64,000 bases of DNA from contig JAXRKN010000041.1 in NCBI GenBank assembly GCA_038502055.1, positions 955,001 to 1,019,000 on the forward strand, written 5' to 3'. This document shows positions 14,470-28,710 of this stretch, in pieces. How positions within the stretch are numbered: position 1 is the first letter of the stretch; every line of letters starts with the position of its first letter. The notes under the pieces are model-generated. The model was not told where the DNA came from. It saw only the letters and a list, made by a program, of their open reading frames with translations, and did no database searches. Source of the stretch: Tanytarsus gracilentus. Taxonomy: Eukaryota > Arthropoda > Insecta > Diptera > Chironomidae. Position numbers and translations under genes: made by a program.

Positions 14470-17400
14470 ATGTTCAACAAAACGAAATTTCCGGGAAAGC
14501 CATCCAAACTAGTGAATAAGAAGCGTGTTAGTGTTTTATCTGCCGATGAAAGTTTTGATAAAAAAACAAATGATCGTTGCAAAATTGACAGTGAAAAAAT
14601 TTTGGCTTCACCAAAACATGAACATGGCTACCAAGAGGTAACAGAGGGCGCTCATTTAGCATTTTTGCAATTTTTATGGCAATTTAATGCATTTAAACTT
14701 TGCAAATGCTTAAAATTCTCTTCTTGCCACCTAATCACATCGCGTTAATGAACTTTGTTGCTAGAGAAGTCTAAATTTCAAATCGCAAAATAGATTTCAT
14801 GATTTTAAGCGTCCAAGCTGATTATTGCTACGCAATTTTTTCTTTCCCTTTCGAATAATATTTACATACGTTTGCTGCACTATACCAATAATTTTTTTTT
14901 CTCTTTTCTCCTTGATAATTTTTTGCATATAACAAAAGACGGAAACTGCAACAACAACTAAACACTCATCGTCGTCGTCGCAGGAGGAGAGTGAAGAAAA
15001 ATCGAAACCAGTTATGAAAACAACTCAAGTAGCAAAAAAAGAGTTTGTTTTGGAAGAAGTAGGAGCAAAGGATACGATGGAAACGAGTGAAAATGATTCA
15101 AATTGTGATAATTTAGATAAAAAATCAGTTAAGAAAGTGACATTTCGGCAAACAATTTCGGAGACTAGTGATCAGTGTAAAGTGAAACGTGTTTATAACC
15201 CGAATTTTAAAGGACCCCTAATTTCTATTATCAAAAAGGACTCTCTAAAATATCCCATTTTGGTGTATCAGTCCAAATTCACTGTACGTCCATCAAAACT
15301 GACAGAGATAGTGAAAAACAGTTCAAATAATATTGACAAACTAAATTCGCTTAAATTTGGGCGCGAATATGCCAATCAGAATGCACCTTTATCTTGTGGT
15401 AATGGTGACGATAAGTCACCATCAAATGTGATTGTTGCCAGTAAATTCAACCTACCCAAATTAAGTGCAAACTCATCGCGTGTCATTAAACCCAATAAGC
15501 GTTTTCTTTTTGACACGGGTCAGGAAGAACCTTCTGCAGTGAAAAAGAAAGTCATCAAGGCAAGCCCCTGGGGTGAGGGTGGTGAAGCAAGCCCCTCTCC
15601 ATCAACATCATCAAATCTTTTGAAGGAAAAAAAGAATTTTGGTAAAATTTTCATCTTGATGATTTAATTTGTTTCTATACATAATTAATTGTGAACCGTT
15701 TTCCCTTTTTAGGTTTCAATTTTGTTGATGAACTCGATCTGAAATCTAAAGAACAAAAATCAGTGCTGCTTAAAGATGAGGATAGTAAATTATCCATTCT
15801 ACGTAAACCAGTCCTTCAACTTTCATCGAGTTTTAGTCTTTTTGGATCACCTCCTCAAGATCTGCACAACAAGTCTATTAAAAGTCCATTCTCGATACAA
15901 CTTAATTCTCCACCATCAAATAATTCAATTTTCACAGAATCCCTTGCATGTAATGTTTGTAACTCAATAACTACTCGAAAGCAGCCCAAGAAATATGGGA
16001 CGATTTGTTGTGAGTTGTGCAAGAAATTCATGTCAAAAATGATTGAACGAGTCAATAAGCATCCGGTTCAGCATTGGCAATGTGATAAATCAGATGGATT
16101 ATGTTTGATTGAGCCCGTTATTCTCCCGAAAGCATCGAGAGTGGAATTTAACTTGAAAAAACTTTGCAAAGGACGATGTTATGCGTGTTGGTTAAAAAAG
16201 TGTTTAATCACTTTTCAATTGCCGCTTCCGCTAAAGACTCGACTGTCTAATATTCTACCTAAAAGTATGATGGAAAAATTATCTGGTGTTTTGAACAACA
16301 ACTCTACAAGCGAAAGTTCAAACATATTCTTAAACTCGCTCAAGTTCCCATCATTTAAAATTGCCTCAAATCCTTTAGCAATTAATAATTTTACCTTTGG
16401 AAGCAAGCCCGACATCAAATCAAGTGTCGATAATGTGCTTAAAAGTGCATTTGCAGCTGATAAACAACTTGTTGTCGAAATTCCAAAAGTTGAAAGTCCC
16501 ACAACTTCTGCAAAATCACCAAAATCTCCTTCAAAATCGAGTATCAACACATCACCCAAGTTAGAAGCTTCTCCTCCCACACAAACATCACAAACTATTT
16601 CTCAACTTACATGTCCTGCAAATGTATCTATCTCTGAAAGCCTTAGACAGAGAACTCTATTAAAGGGTCCAAGAGTAAAGCACGTTTGTCGGTCTGCTTC
16701 ACTTGTACTCGGCCTCCCGATTGCCGTTTTCCCAGGTGGCGAGTCTGAATCTCATAATGATGAAAATGCTCCTACTACAATCGAAGCTTTAGATGAAAAC
16801 TCTGAGAAGGAAAATCTCCTAATATCATGTGAGCCAACACCTTCAAAAGAAATTGAGGAAAAGCAAGAAAATAAAATAGAGGTTGAAAATAGCATAACGA
16901 TTAAGAATAAGAAGGAAATTAATAATAAAAAAGTGGCATTTGATGATTTTCATCCCACTCGAAAAACTGAACAGCAGCAGTACGATATCAGTAAACCTAT
17001 TACAAGAAAGGTCACTCGGCCAAATCTCACACTCTCGCAAACACAAAATGCAAATAGAATTTCATCGAAACCAGTTTTATCGAAGCGGCTATTATTCAAT
17101 CATTCTAGACACAATATTAACAATAATTTGCCGCCTATGATTTCGATTGATTTCTGGGAAAACTATGATCCGGCTGAGGTTAGCCGAACAGGATTCGGAT
17201 TGGTTTTAAGCGAAAAGACGCCCATTAAGTCAGTATGCTTTTTATGTGGAAGCTACGGAAGTGATCCTTTAATCTTTTGTGTATGTTGCTGTGAATGTTA
17301 TCACTTTTATTGCGTAGAAGATGAGTTTAATGTAAGATTTAAAGCCAACAGCTTCCTAAATACATCTTCCATTACACACATTGATGATTCGATGAATATT

Positions 17401-20400
17401 TCCGAAGACCAAAGTGCACTCGTTGTACATAGTAACGACTACGATATGCCTTTGAATAAGAAGCTTAATTGGCTGTGTCCACGGTGCACTGTGTGCTACA
17501 CTTGTAATATGTCAACGGGTGTCAAGGTTAAATGTTGGAAATGTGAAAAGAACTTTCATACAACCTGTTTAGGAACGAGCAAGAGACTACTCGGTGCCGA
17601 TCGCCCACTCATTTGTGCAACGTGTTTGAAATGTAAATCCTGTGGAACAACAAATGTTACAAAGTTTATTGGAAATCTCGGTATGTGTAGCAACTGTTTT
17701 CGACTTCGGCGGAAAGGAAATTATTGTCCTCTCTGTCAAAAATGCTATGAAAACAATGACTATGATGTTAAAATGATGGAATGCGGGGATTGTAAGCGAT
17801 GGGTTCATTCAAAATGTGAAGGACTAACTGATGAGCAATATAATTTATTGAGTGTGTTGCCAGAACATATTGAGTTCATATGTAAGAAGTGCTCACCCAA
17901 TAACTCAATATCGAATATATGGCGCGAGTCAGTTGAAGCAGAATTCAAAACGAGTTTGTTGAGTGTTATAAAGCTATTGAGCAAAAGTCGTCATGCTTGT
18001 GCTCTCCTAAGGATGAGTCCTCGAAAGAAAAATTCCCGTTGCTTTTGTCAAAAGTCAAATGCCTATCCGATGAATTTCAATTCGCTTTTTGATGCTCTCA
18101 AAACTGAGGATTCTATTGATCACAGTGTTCAATTATCTTCATCACAATGCACCTGTTTTAAAGTCGTAGAGAACAGTATAAAACCCAATATTGGGTCAGT
18201 TAAACAGAGTATACACGATAATAAGTACCATTCACTTCAGGCCTTTAATTACGACATGAATAAGATTCTTAGTGATGCCAATTCCGAAGATCTGACAGTT
18301 GCGTACAATGAAATATTAAGTGAAATCTTTCCGTGGTACCAAAATGAAACAAAAGCATGCACAGATGCACTCGAGGAAACTATGAATGACCATTCAAAAG
18401 GCGATATGCTTGATGAACTCATAATCGAGAATGAAAATAGCGATTATTATATGATGACTAACTACAGTGTACCGGAATCAATAATTAAAAACGGGGATTA
18501 TCTTGAAACGATATTTTTCAATGATAAAGATAACCGAGTGTGTATGTTTTGCAAAAAAGAAGGTGAATGCTCATCAGATGAAGAAGGTCGACTTTTATAT
18601 TGTGGTCACAACACCTGGGTGCATACAAATTGTGCATTGTGGTCGGCAGAAGTTTACGAGGAAATTGATGGATCATTGCAAAATGTCCACAGTGCCATAT
18701 CTCGTGGAAGATTGATAAAATGCAGTAAATGTGGCATGAAAGGTGCAACAGTCGGCTGTAATTTTAAAAATTGCGGTGAACAATACCACTTTCAATGTGC
18801 CAGAAGCATGTGTGAATTTCGTGTTGATAAACGCGTCTTTTGTCCTCAACATTTTAATATCAGCCAAGATGAAAATGGTGTCAAACAAATTGAAACAAAC
18901 TTTCAAGTAAATCGTTCGGTTTATGTTGAACTTGATCGGAGAAAAAAGAAGACTGTTGAAGCGTCTAAAGTTCAATTTCTTATTGGATCTTTATGTATAA
19001 CAAAACTTGGGCGTATAGTTCCTATTTTGAGTGATGCTGGCGACTATTTGATTCCAATTGACTTTGAATGCACTCGATTATTTTGGTCTTCGAAACAGCC
19101 TTGGAACATTGTGGAGTACAAAATAAGAATTTCTATTCAACGAAGTTGCTATCCAACAATAACAGTCGATAAAGGAATTAATTTTACCGTTGATCATACT
19201 AAAAGCATGACAGCAGTGCAGAAAAATTTAAAACAAATTGCCTTTTTTCACAACTCCGTTGCAAAGGAGCAAGAAGCGATTAGTCTTCAAGATGAAACAC
19301 AAGATGAAGAGCCTCAAAATAATAATGACCTTTTACCACCCGAGATCAAAGCTGCTATATTTGAAGATCTTCCTCACGATGTGCTTGATGGCATTTCTAT
19401 GTTTGATATTTTTCCAAAAGACCCGGCCGACACAAAGACTGTATTTTTCAATCCAGCCTCTGATGAGGATGATGATAGCAGCAAGAGTAATCAGGTGAAT
19501 GGAGATGGCGATGGTGATGCAGAAGATAGTGACTTTAATGGACTGCTGAACTCTATACAGTACGAATTTTCAACTGGTTCAACATTTAAGAGGGAGGATC
19601 CTCAGCCAAAAAAAAGAAAATTAAGCTTGAGTCCTGAGAGTAATGACAGCAACAATAATCCTGGTGGGATAAAAAGCGAGAAAATAGCATCAAATAGTGG
19701 AATGTCACTGCAAAAGTTTCTGAGTCAACAAAACGAATTGAAAAATAGGTGCAAGGAAGAAAAAATTCCCCAACTTGATGGCCTCAATGATGAAATATTT
19801 CAAACAGATGGCCCTGTTGCGTGTGAAAAGTGCCGTTGTACTTATAGGAACCGAAACTCTTATGAACGTCATCTCGCAACATGCGAAATAATTCAGAACA
19901 CCAGTGAGAGTGATTCTGATCTTCACGATGGAAATCATGTTTACCATCTCTCAAATACATCACAAACAATAGCTGGAATTTCTTTGATAAATCAACAGCA
20001 AAATCAATCGATGGCCACATCAATTCCAATTGTAATTAACAGTCCATTTGGACAGTCCACACAAACAGCACAGAATGGAATTACACTAGCAAACGGTGTT
20101 CAAATTCCTAATCTTCAAAACCTCTCGCTAACACTCGGTAATGATGGTAATTTGTGTCAAAACGTCATAGTAGATCAGCAAGGACAACAAATATTTACCG
20201 CGCAACCACTCCAACTGAGTAACTTTGGACAGACTGCAACGCTTATGCCATTAAGAAATTACAATCAAAATTCATTAATCAATAATGGTGGCATTTCTTA
20301 CATCAATACCTCGCAACAGCAGCCAACTCAATATATTCAACTTGCACCAGCTTCAACATCAGCGACAAATACACAACTCATGACAATTACAACAACACAA

Positions 20401-23400
20401 GCTACAAGTGATGTGCACGAAAAGAAAAAACCATTGCTTCTGCCATCACCGATTAAGGGAAAACCAGTGACTAAAACAACTAGTTCTCAATATATCAAAT
20501 CAAACGCCATAACAAAAAAGAAGCTTGAAACTAATTCAACAAAATCACAACAGCAAATTTCCTTGTTAAATGCAAAGAATGTTCAAATTTCTAACTATCA
20601 GACATCATCTTCACCTCGTGGAAATTCTGCTTCTCAAACTACAATTGCTCAACCTTCACAAAATATAATTTTCCAGCAGCCAGCTCAACAGGTTACATCA
20701 CAAATCAATAATTATCCGATTATACTTAACCAAAATGGTCAATTGGTACAGTACATCCCCGCTGACAGTGGTCAAAATGGCTCACAAATACAATACATAT
20801 CTCAAATTGGAGGTACAAATGGAAAAGATTTAAAAAATTCACAAAACTTTATCACCAGTTCCCAATCCAACTCAACACCTCAAATTTTTCAAAACGCTTT
20901 CCAACTTCCCTCTAACAATTCTACTGGCAATCTTGTTCTGACGTCAAATGGACTCTCTGTTATGCCACAATCTCCAATTGTCGGTACTCTCATACAGCAA
21001 CCACAAACATTGCAATGCGTTAACGGAGTTGTTAGTACAGAACAAATGATGTTAGGCTCAACTCCAACGGCTTTGGAAATGGATCCTTCTTCGGGATGCA
21101 TGTATTTGACTTCACAGCCAGTCTATTATGGACTCGAGACAATAGTTCAGAATACCGTCATGAGTTCACAACAATTTGTCTCGACAGCAATGCAAGGTAT
21201 ATGTCAAAATTCAAGTTTTAGTGCAACAACAACCCAAGTTTTTCAAGCCAGCAAAATTGAGCCAATTCAAATGGAAATTCCTGCTGGTTATGTTTTTCTA
21301 AACGCAAATGATGGCACAATTCATCAGCCTCAAATAATGGATTCATCGTGGAACGTAATTGATAGCAGTGACAAGAAATCAATGGAAAATTGCTTTAGTA
21401 ATTTGTCAAATAAGACCGCAAGTGTAGTTCTAAAACCATCAAATCAAAAACCGAAAGTGCAAACTAAAGTCAATAAAATTCAACCGCAAATAGTTAGCAA
21501 AGTCATTCCCACAACATCCCTAGCATCTGCGGGAGCAATGATTACGTCGTTAAACACAGCAAATAGCAGTTCCGTACTAAAAACCGTTAATGAGAGTCCT
21601 CATAAAGCACAAATCATACAGAATGTGCAACAGCCGGCACAAATTCAGGTGTTAAGTAATCAAAATAATGTCGTGAAGAAGCAAAAGGCAACATATAGAA
21701 CAATTGGTCCTAAAATCCCACAAGAAGATATAGTAAAAATACCATCATCGGCCACTCTTATCAAGCCCAAGTTGAAAGTTCAAGCTAAACCAGTTTCGCA
21801 AAATAACTATCAATCAATCACAATAAAACCAGCTCTAATCAGTTCCCCGATTATCGAAGATGAGTCTCAAAAAATTACTCTCGATCAAACTTACAGAAAT
21901 GTACAGAATAATATAATTGCAAATAATCAAAAACCATGTGCAAATTCCTCAACTTCCAATGTGCAAACTACAATAATCAACCTACCGCCGACTAACATAG
22001 TAAATCCCATTCAACAACAAAATAGCATTTTTAATAAAAATCAAAACGCTGTGAAGCCGCATTTCCAAAATCGACCAACCAATCGAGTACTACCTATGCC
22101 CGCAAATGCAACGACGACAATCTTGGCAACATCCACGGCGAAGAATAACGGTAAAATTGGCAACATCGCAAAAGCTCAAAATAATTCAGCAGGTAGTAAT
22201 TTATTGAGGAATTCTGCTTCTCCACTCTTAACCGATAGTCACAGCACTCCTATCAATAACAGCAGCAGCAACAACAACATCAACAATAATAACAATATCA
22301 ATGTCAATGTTAACATTAATGCACTTTTACCATCAATCCAAAGTGCTGACAATGAAAATTTTAGTGAAAAAATTAACTCGATAGCGATGGAATTGCAAAG
22401 TAGCAAAGCCGATGAACTCTTCGATGCTTTACGACGATCGTCAATAAACAACGTGATAACGGTAACGGCTAGCAGTGAAAGTTATTTGATGGATGATAAT
22501 AAGGTGAAGTCACCTGAAGATTATCAAATTCCATCAACGAGTGCGTCAAATATTCCTTTGCAAAAATTGATGGTCACAAAGACCGCAAGTGTAAGTTCCT
22601 TGACAAAAACAATTGATTCCGTTGCGACGGGGGCTAATCTTCTTGATGATCGAGCACCAATTCCCTCACTGATCGAATTGATACCGCCATCAATCACCAT
22701 TACACCAATTGATACTGAAAGTAATGGTGTAGTAATTGCTGTTGACAAAATTAATCTTGAATCTATGTTTGAAGAATTGCCGGAACTAAAAGCCTCTAAG
22801 GATGTCATCTCAGCAGGATCAATTTCCGCCGTTGATGACGAGTCGCAAGAAATGAAAATTCCAGAGAAAAATTCATTTCAAACTTTTGACGAAGAGACTT
22901 CATCTGATCGACCCAGTTCGACATCTCTCGGATCGACGTATGCCACAAAAGCATCACGCGAGAAAACTCCTACCAGCACCATCAGGAATAAAATATCAAC
23001 AGGTCCTAAACTTCTCTTTGAGATTCAGTCACAAGACGGGTTTACTTATAAGTCAACGTCAATCTCTGAGATTTGGGAAAAGCTTTTTGAAACTGTGCAA
23101 TTGGCTAGAAAGGCTCATGGACTGATGCCACTGCCCGAGGGAAGACTAAACGAGATGACTGGTGAACAAATGTTGGGTCTTAAGACAAATGCTCTCAAAT
23201 ATTTGCTAGAGCAATTACCAGGTGAGGATTTTAAATGATTTATCTTGAATTCATTGCAAATTTTATTTTAATTTAACTCAATCAAATTTAGGTGTTGAAA
23301 AATGTGTCAAATATTCTCCAAAATATCATAGAAGAAATTCTTCAGCATCCTCAAATTCATCGGTAAATTTAATTTTTATAAAAGCTTTAGAATCTTTTTT

Positions 23401-24371
23401 TAATATAAATATCCAACAGACCTCATCATTTTCATCTATGAACGGAAATTGCTCGAGTATGAGTGGATTTTATGGCACTAGTTCCTTCTCATCCAACGCT
23501 TCCAATTTGTCTTCCAATTCTTCAATATCAACATCAATGCTATCTATGCAATACATGAATGAATCGGATGAAATTCTTTACGAAAACATTTATGGTTGTG
23601 CTCGCTTTGAGCCTTTTAACACTAGATCAGACTATGACATGTTTAGTTGGCTTGCATCACGCCATCGTTTGCCACCGATGCCTGTGCATTTGCTAAGCAA
23701 TAATGATGAAGTTGTGCTGAGGTGAGTAAATAAATCATTGTGTTTTTTAATTAAGTAATATCCATTAATTATAGACGTGGAACTGGAAGTAATCTACCTA
23801 TGGCTATGAAATATCGAACTCTTAAAGAGACTTACAAGAAGAGTGTTGGAGTTTATCGATCTCACATTCATGGTCGAGGTCTTTTCTGCACACGAGACAT
23901 TGAAGCTGGTAAGTTGCAAGACTGCGTTTTTTATCATAAAGTTATTGATTTTTTTATTGCAGGAGAGATGGTCATTGAATATGCTGGTGAACTTATAAGA
24001 TCAACGCTCACTGACAAACGAGAGCGTTTTTATGATAGCAAAGGAATTGGATGCTACATGTTCAAAATTGATGAAAACTTGGTTGTTGATGCTACGATGA
24101 GTGGAACAGCTGCACGGTTCATCAATCATTCTTGTGATGTAAGATTTAATTGTTTTTGCTTTAATGCTAAAATAATGAATTCATTTTTTAATTGCAGCCA
24201 AACTGCTACTCTAAAGTTGTCGATATATTGGGTCAAAAGCACATAATTATCTTCGCATTACGTCGCATTGTTACCGGAGAAGAGCTAACATATGACTATA
24301 AATTTGACATTGAGGAAAACAAAATTCCGTGCGGATGCGGTGCAAAAAGATGCCGAAAGTATATGAACTAA
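14470..24371 (+). CDS. trx: Trithorax, MLL-type histone H3K4 methyltransferase
   Basis: Eight exons: 14470-14637, 14939-15641 (alternative acceptor gives 14984), 15713-23221, 23292-23362, 23420-23721, 23775-23908, 23963-24138 and 24198-24371. Phases close to about 3078 aa (3063 with the alternative acceptor); fly TRX is about 3700. It maintains active transcription of Hox and other genes by methylating H3K4. The N-terminus TKFPGKPSK...NKKRVSVL matches fly TRX. Then come a nuclear-receptor-like Cys finger (about 370-460), three clustered PHD fingers (about 799-1020), a degenerate bromodomain-like stretch, the extended PHD (about 1234-1332), FYRN (about 1379-1430), a Taspase-like site QLDGLND (19771-19791), a long Gln/Asn/Ser-rich middle, FYRC (about 2724-2800), a WDR5-binding Win motif GCARFEP (2876-2882), the SET domain with INHSCDPNC and GEELTYDYKF, and the post-SET CGCGAKRCRKYMN at the very end. 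All catalytic landmarks are present, so it looks intact. Exon 3 is unusually long, 7.5 kb. Confidence 0.97.
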
Positions 24372-25744
24372 ACATTGTGAAAGAAACATCACATGAAATT
24401 CTGATGATGAAATCGAAACAACACATTTATTAGACTGATATTATTCGCTCATAATTTCCAAATCCATTTAATATGATTTTTTCTTTCGTGTTCTCGTATA
24501 AGTTTAAAAAGAATTTTCACTCCTTGTGTGTCATCTTTTTTTTTATTGTTTTCTCGCATGTAATTAGTTTGATAAGGCATTTTTTAGATAATGAGAAATC
24601 GAGCTAAGCTCGAAAGGATAACATTCTAATTTTTTAAAAAATTAAGAACTCCTCTATTTTGCGTAAGCTTAAATTATTGCAAATGATGTGTCAATGCGAT
24701 GAGGGAAATTTTAATGACTTTTCATCCAATGACTTGTATAATGCTGAGTCACAACACATGTTTTTAATTTTATTTATTTTCCTAGACCTTACACGAAATC
24801 ATTAAGATTTTTTTTCTACTTCATTATCTCGTAAAGCTCTTTGTGGACAGATATAATCGTCGTTAAAGAGGCAAAAAAACTTACTTTTAATTTTTTTTTC
24901 TCGTTTTCAATTTTACTAACGGCACTCTAATAATAGCTATGTACCTTTATCTCTCAATCACCAAATTATGAACTTATTTATTTATTTCGAACTAAAAGAA
25001 AATTTGATTTTTCTACTCGTTTTTATTTTATTTTTTATTTTTTTTGGTGCGCGTGCGAAGTCGACTTGGACTTTTTTGAGCTATGAAAATGCTACTGTTA
25101 TAAAAGATATTATAAAGAGAATCAAACAAAACAAAATAGATTTTGTTGTCTAAATTTAAGACTTTTTTAATCATCTCAATTGAGAACTTTTTAACTTCTC
25201 GTCCCTCTTAGTCTTGCCATAATAATTGAGAAAATTAGAGCCTATTTTCATTTAATATTTTACACATTTTTAAAACATTGGAAAAAAATTAAAACTTTTC
25301 TCTCTTTCTCAAGTAATAAGTTATTCACTCTATTTTTTGGAAATAATTGTGAAGAAGGAGAAGACGAAAATGTTTCTAGTTAATTGATTTGATGATGAAA
25401 CTTAAACTTAAAAAAATTCAATAAAAAATAATAAAATGTAGAGTATTGAATAAAAATTAAGTTGAATTCTAAACGTCTAAGCTTGTTTGTGTTGTTCTTT
25501 CAGATTTTCTTAGGCTTATCAGCATGTCTAAGAATGATGCTCGAGTAGTCGCTACAAAGAGAGGAAAAATTGGATTTTTTCATGAGTCACCTTTACAATT
25601 GTAAATTCAAATTTACATAATTGAGAGGACGCAAATTTTAATATAATGAGTTGGAATGCAAAAACTAGTTTTTTCAGGACTAATATTTTTTCGATACCTC
25701 CATTGTTCATTTATAAAAAGTGAAAATTATCACTCACTTTAAAT
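24372..25744. other. trx 3' UTR and intergenic space before a convergent gene
   Basis: No coding region was recognised; open frames are under about 65 codons. The segment lies between the trx stop codon and the stop codon of a minus-strand secreted-protein gene, so it must hold both 3' UTRs. It is strongly T/A-rich. Several AATAAA-like words occur near 25420-25450, but the actual cleavage site of trx cannot be chosen. Confidence 0.4.
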
Positions 25745-26337
25745 TTATTTTTTAAAATCTATCTCATTAAACTTACTCTTAACATCGTCGTAATTTATGG
25801 TTGGTGGAAAAACAATTTCAATATTTGCTTTTTCATTTGGATGCATTATTGGATTTGGATCTGGAATTTTGAAATTATTTTTTAAGTTATTTTTATTATC
25901 AAACCTAATAATTATTAAACCTGCAATATCTCCCTCATAAGACCCTTTAATGTATTTTTCAACTTGGATATTTGTTGAGACAGTCGAATCATTACTTGCA
26001 CTGGAATCATCTTGAGCATGTTGTTGTAGTTTTCCAACAATTTCTTCAGAATCAAATGAATTAGAAAAGCTTGTAGATTCAATATTATCACTTAGATTTG
26101 AATTTTCAACATTCTCTTCATATGAACCTACACTATTTTCAGTCATTTCATCTGAAGAAGTAAATATTTGAAATTTAAAATTTTAATAATAAAAACAGCA
26201 AAAAAAGTTTTAAATTTTAATCTGCTTGTATATTTTTTTAAATTTTGAAGATTACCTTTAAGTTCTAAATGCATTGGATTAGATTCAACAGCATAAACAA
26301 CTATAAAACATATTAAAGTTAAAAATTTGCACCACAT
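25745..26337 (-). CDS. Small secreted acidic protein, family not recognised
   Basis: Two exons, 26337-26256 and 26151-25745, joined by a 104-bp GT-AG intron; phases close to 162 aa. The N-terminus MWCKFLTLICFIVVYAVE is a good signal peptide. The mature part is rich in Ser, Asn, Asp and Glu for the first 80 or so residues. It is followed by a more ordered-looking C-terminal part with IKGSYEGDIAGLIIIRFDN and a Pro-containing end. No cysteine occurs in the mature part, so a disulfide-stabilised peptide is unlikely. I do not recognise the family and assign no function. The gene is divergent from the LRR gene at 26892 (start codons 554 bp apart) and convergent with trx. An AATAAA word overlaps the stop codon. 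Confidence 0.65.
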
Positions 26338-26495
26338 AATGGTTATAAATAAGAATTCTTCCGAACAGTTTTTTTATGCTTCTTTACTTGTCGAAGGAAT
26401 CTGAGAGACTGACTTGAAACAGGTTGCAGTATGAGAGACTTGGCTAAAAGTTTTTATGTACATATAAAGACTTTAAGCATGAATTGGTTTTCGAA

Positions 26496-26519
26496 TACAC
26501 ACACGCACACACACACACA
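26496..26519. repeat. (CA)n microsatellite
   Basis: A run of alternating C and A with one G interruption, in the divergent promoter interval between the small secreted gene (minus) and the first LRR gene (plus). Confidence 0.9.
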
Positions 26520-26829
26520 ACTGGCAAATTTATTATTATCACATATATGTAAAATATATACGTACAGATCATTCATCGCATTGATCTTTTACGTTTGAAG
26601 GTTTAAAATATTTCGGATCGCTTATCAATTTTTGATTATATTTTTTGGCGCGAAAGTCCAAATCATTTTGGCGAATGCTTTAGACGAAAAAATTAAACTT
26701 AATATTTATCTACACTTTTTAATGCTCGTGTTTCGCTGTAAGTTGAGACATAAAAAAATCAACATTCCTTATGTCCTGCAACTTGACAAAAATTTTATCT
26801 ATTTCCAGTTTATGCTTTCAGAATTGCTT

Positions 26830-26866
26830 TATAAACTTGTGCGTCTCGTCACAATTTGTTTCAGTC
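26830..26866 (+). promoter_or_regulatory. TATA box and initiator of first LRR gene
   Basis: TATAAA at 26830-26835 is followed by an arthropod initiator TCAGTC at 26861-26866. The predicted +1 adenine (26863) lies 33 bp after the TATA start, the canonical distance. The next ATG, 26892, then begins a signal peptide after a 29-nt leader. The in-frame ATG at 26856 lies upstream of this start site and so is probably not in the mRNA. Confidence 0.7.
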
Positions 26867-26891
26867 TTTTTTTAACTTGAGAACGTTCAAG

Positions 26892-28397
26892 ATGTGGAAG
26901 AAAATCTTGTTTTTATCCCTAACATTTTTTAATTCAACACTACAAAGTGAAATTTTTAACTGTTCTCATGTGTTGGAACATAAAAGCCTCATATCATCGG
27001 GCATTCCCATTAAACGTGCTACAAGGGGCGTCTGTAAAATTTCAAATGTCCATGAAATTTCAGACCTAATGGAAGTTTTTGAGGCAAAGAGAGATTTTTC
27101 AAGTGTCGGTGTGATTTATGTGGGAAATTCGACACTCTTAAAAATCCCTTCAATTATCTTTTCTCAAGTACCCAATCTTTTGACTTTTTCGGCGTCTAAT
27201 ATTCAACTTATGCAGATTTATCGTGATGATTTTCAAGACGCACACAACTTGACTACTCTTACGTTGAGCAAAAATATGATTAGAATTTTGGAAAATGGAA
27301 TTTTAGCTCATCTCAGAAAATTGCAAAAGTTGGATATTTCCCATAACTTGATAACCTCTATTAACGAAGAAACATTTAAAGGGTGTGGCGATGATCTTCG
27401 ACAAGTCGATTTGTCGTACAATAAAATTTCTAATCTAGATTATTCATCACTGGTTCCTTTAGCACACGAGAAAAATTTTCCACTAGAACTTAAATTAGAC
27501 TTCAATCAGATCAGAGAGGTTCGAGAAAGTCACAATGTTCACCATCTTCATTTTGATATTTTATCGCTCAAAAACAACCAATTGCAGTCGTTTACTTGTC
27601 CGGATGTTAAAATTGAAACTTTGCACTTGGATAATAATTATTTGCAGACGATATCGTTGGATAATTGCAGTGTCGAGTACATGGTGAGTTAAAGTTCTCA
27701 GTACTTACAAGCTTCCTACTAGTTTGTAAATTTATAATTAGTTAAAACATATTTTATGTTAAATTTTCTACAGGTTATCACATCAAACAATATCAAATGG
27801 TTGCACTTCCATAGTGATCTTAAAGGATTAATAGCATCTCAAAATAATATTAAAAGTTTTATAGTCAACGGAGTCTCGTCACTTTATCACATGGAAATGA
27901 GTGAAAACGAAAACATTTCACATATATTTCCAACGTTGAAAACCCTCACAAAAATGCAACATCTCAATTTGTCAAATTCATTTATTGGAGTTCTTGCAGA
28001 GGATGCTTTTAGTGATATGTCCAGTCTAAAATACCTGTACCTTAAATCATGTAGAATTCAGATAATTCCATTTGAGGTATTTTTAAACAATAAACATTTA
28101 CTGACCATCGATCTATCGGATAATGATCTAGAGAATATAGATTTAACCATGTTCACGGGATTGGATCGCCTTCGTATTCTGGATTTATCGAATAATAAAT
28201 TGAGCAAATTGCATGACTTTGAGAGAATCAAAGAGGTCTTACCGAGTTTGGGAGAAATTAAGATAGATGGAAATCCCTGGCAGTGCTTAAATTTGTCAGC
28301 AATTTTGAGAACATTAAATCAACTCAAGATTAAAATTTCAGATAATGAAAAACCTAATTTTGAAGTCCAAAATATTCTCGGATATCCATGTTATTAG
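26892..28397 (+). CDS. Secreted leucine-rich-repeat protein (copy 1)
   Basis: Two exons, 26892-27683 and 27774-28397, with a 90-bp GT-AG intron; the product is 471 aa. MWKKILFLSLTFFNSTLQS is a signal peptide. The rest is mostly leucine-rich repeats with the LxxLxLxxNxL pattern (for example LQKLDISHNLITSI and LRILDLSNNKLSKL). The end, with NPWQC and a final GYPCY, forms a short cysteine cap. No transmembrane segment or intracellular domain is seen, so the protein is probably extracellular. Insect secreted LRR proteins act in adhesion, signalling or immunity; nothing here decides which. It is a tandem paralogue of the gene at 29233, with the same domain order, although the single coding intron sits at different places in the two genes. 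Bases 28107-28228 are nearly identical to the paralogue, far above the surrounding similarity, which suggests gene conversion. The start was chosen from the TATA/initiator position. Confidence 0.88.
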
Positions 28398-28496
28398 TCA
28401 AAGTTTATAAAAACGGAACGACGTGTTGTTGTAGTTAATATGAAAATGTATCGGGTGATGGGTGTCAATAGCCTTTATAACTTAATGAACTTTCGA

Positions 28497-28521
28497 AATA
28501 AAGAAATATTATTGAAATAAA
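28497..28521 (+). terminator. Polyadenylation signals of first LRR gene
   Basis: Two AATAAA hexamers, at 28497-28502 and 28516-28521, about 100 bp after the stop codon of the first LRR gene. Confidence 0.6.
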
Positions 28522-28710
28522 GAGGAACAAGCTAATCAATTGAAAATTACAAATTTAGATTTTTTTAATATTATGAACCAGGTTTGTTTGGCTGTTAAAA
28601 TATTTGTCATATATAGCCCAGTATGATTTTAGTGTGTCACCGTGTGCGAATTAATATATGTTTGGTATTTTATTTAGAATCTAACCCATTTAAAAATGTG
28701 TGCCTTCGTT

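Noticed and set aside
26856..26891. Upstream in-frame ATG for the first LRR gene
   Set aside because: It lies before the predicted transcription start (26863) and would bury the signal peptide behind twelve extra residues.
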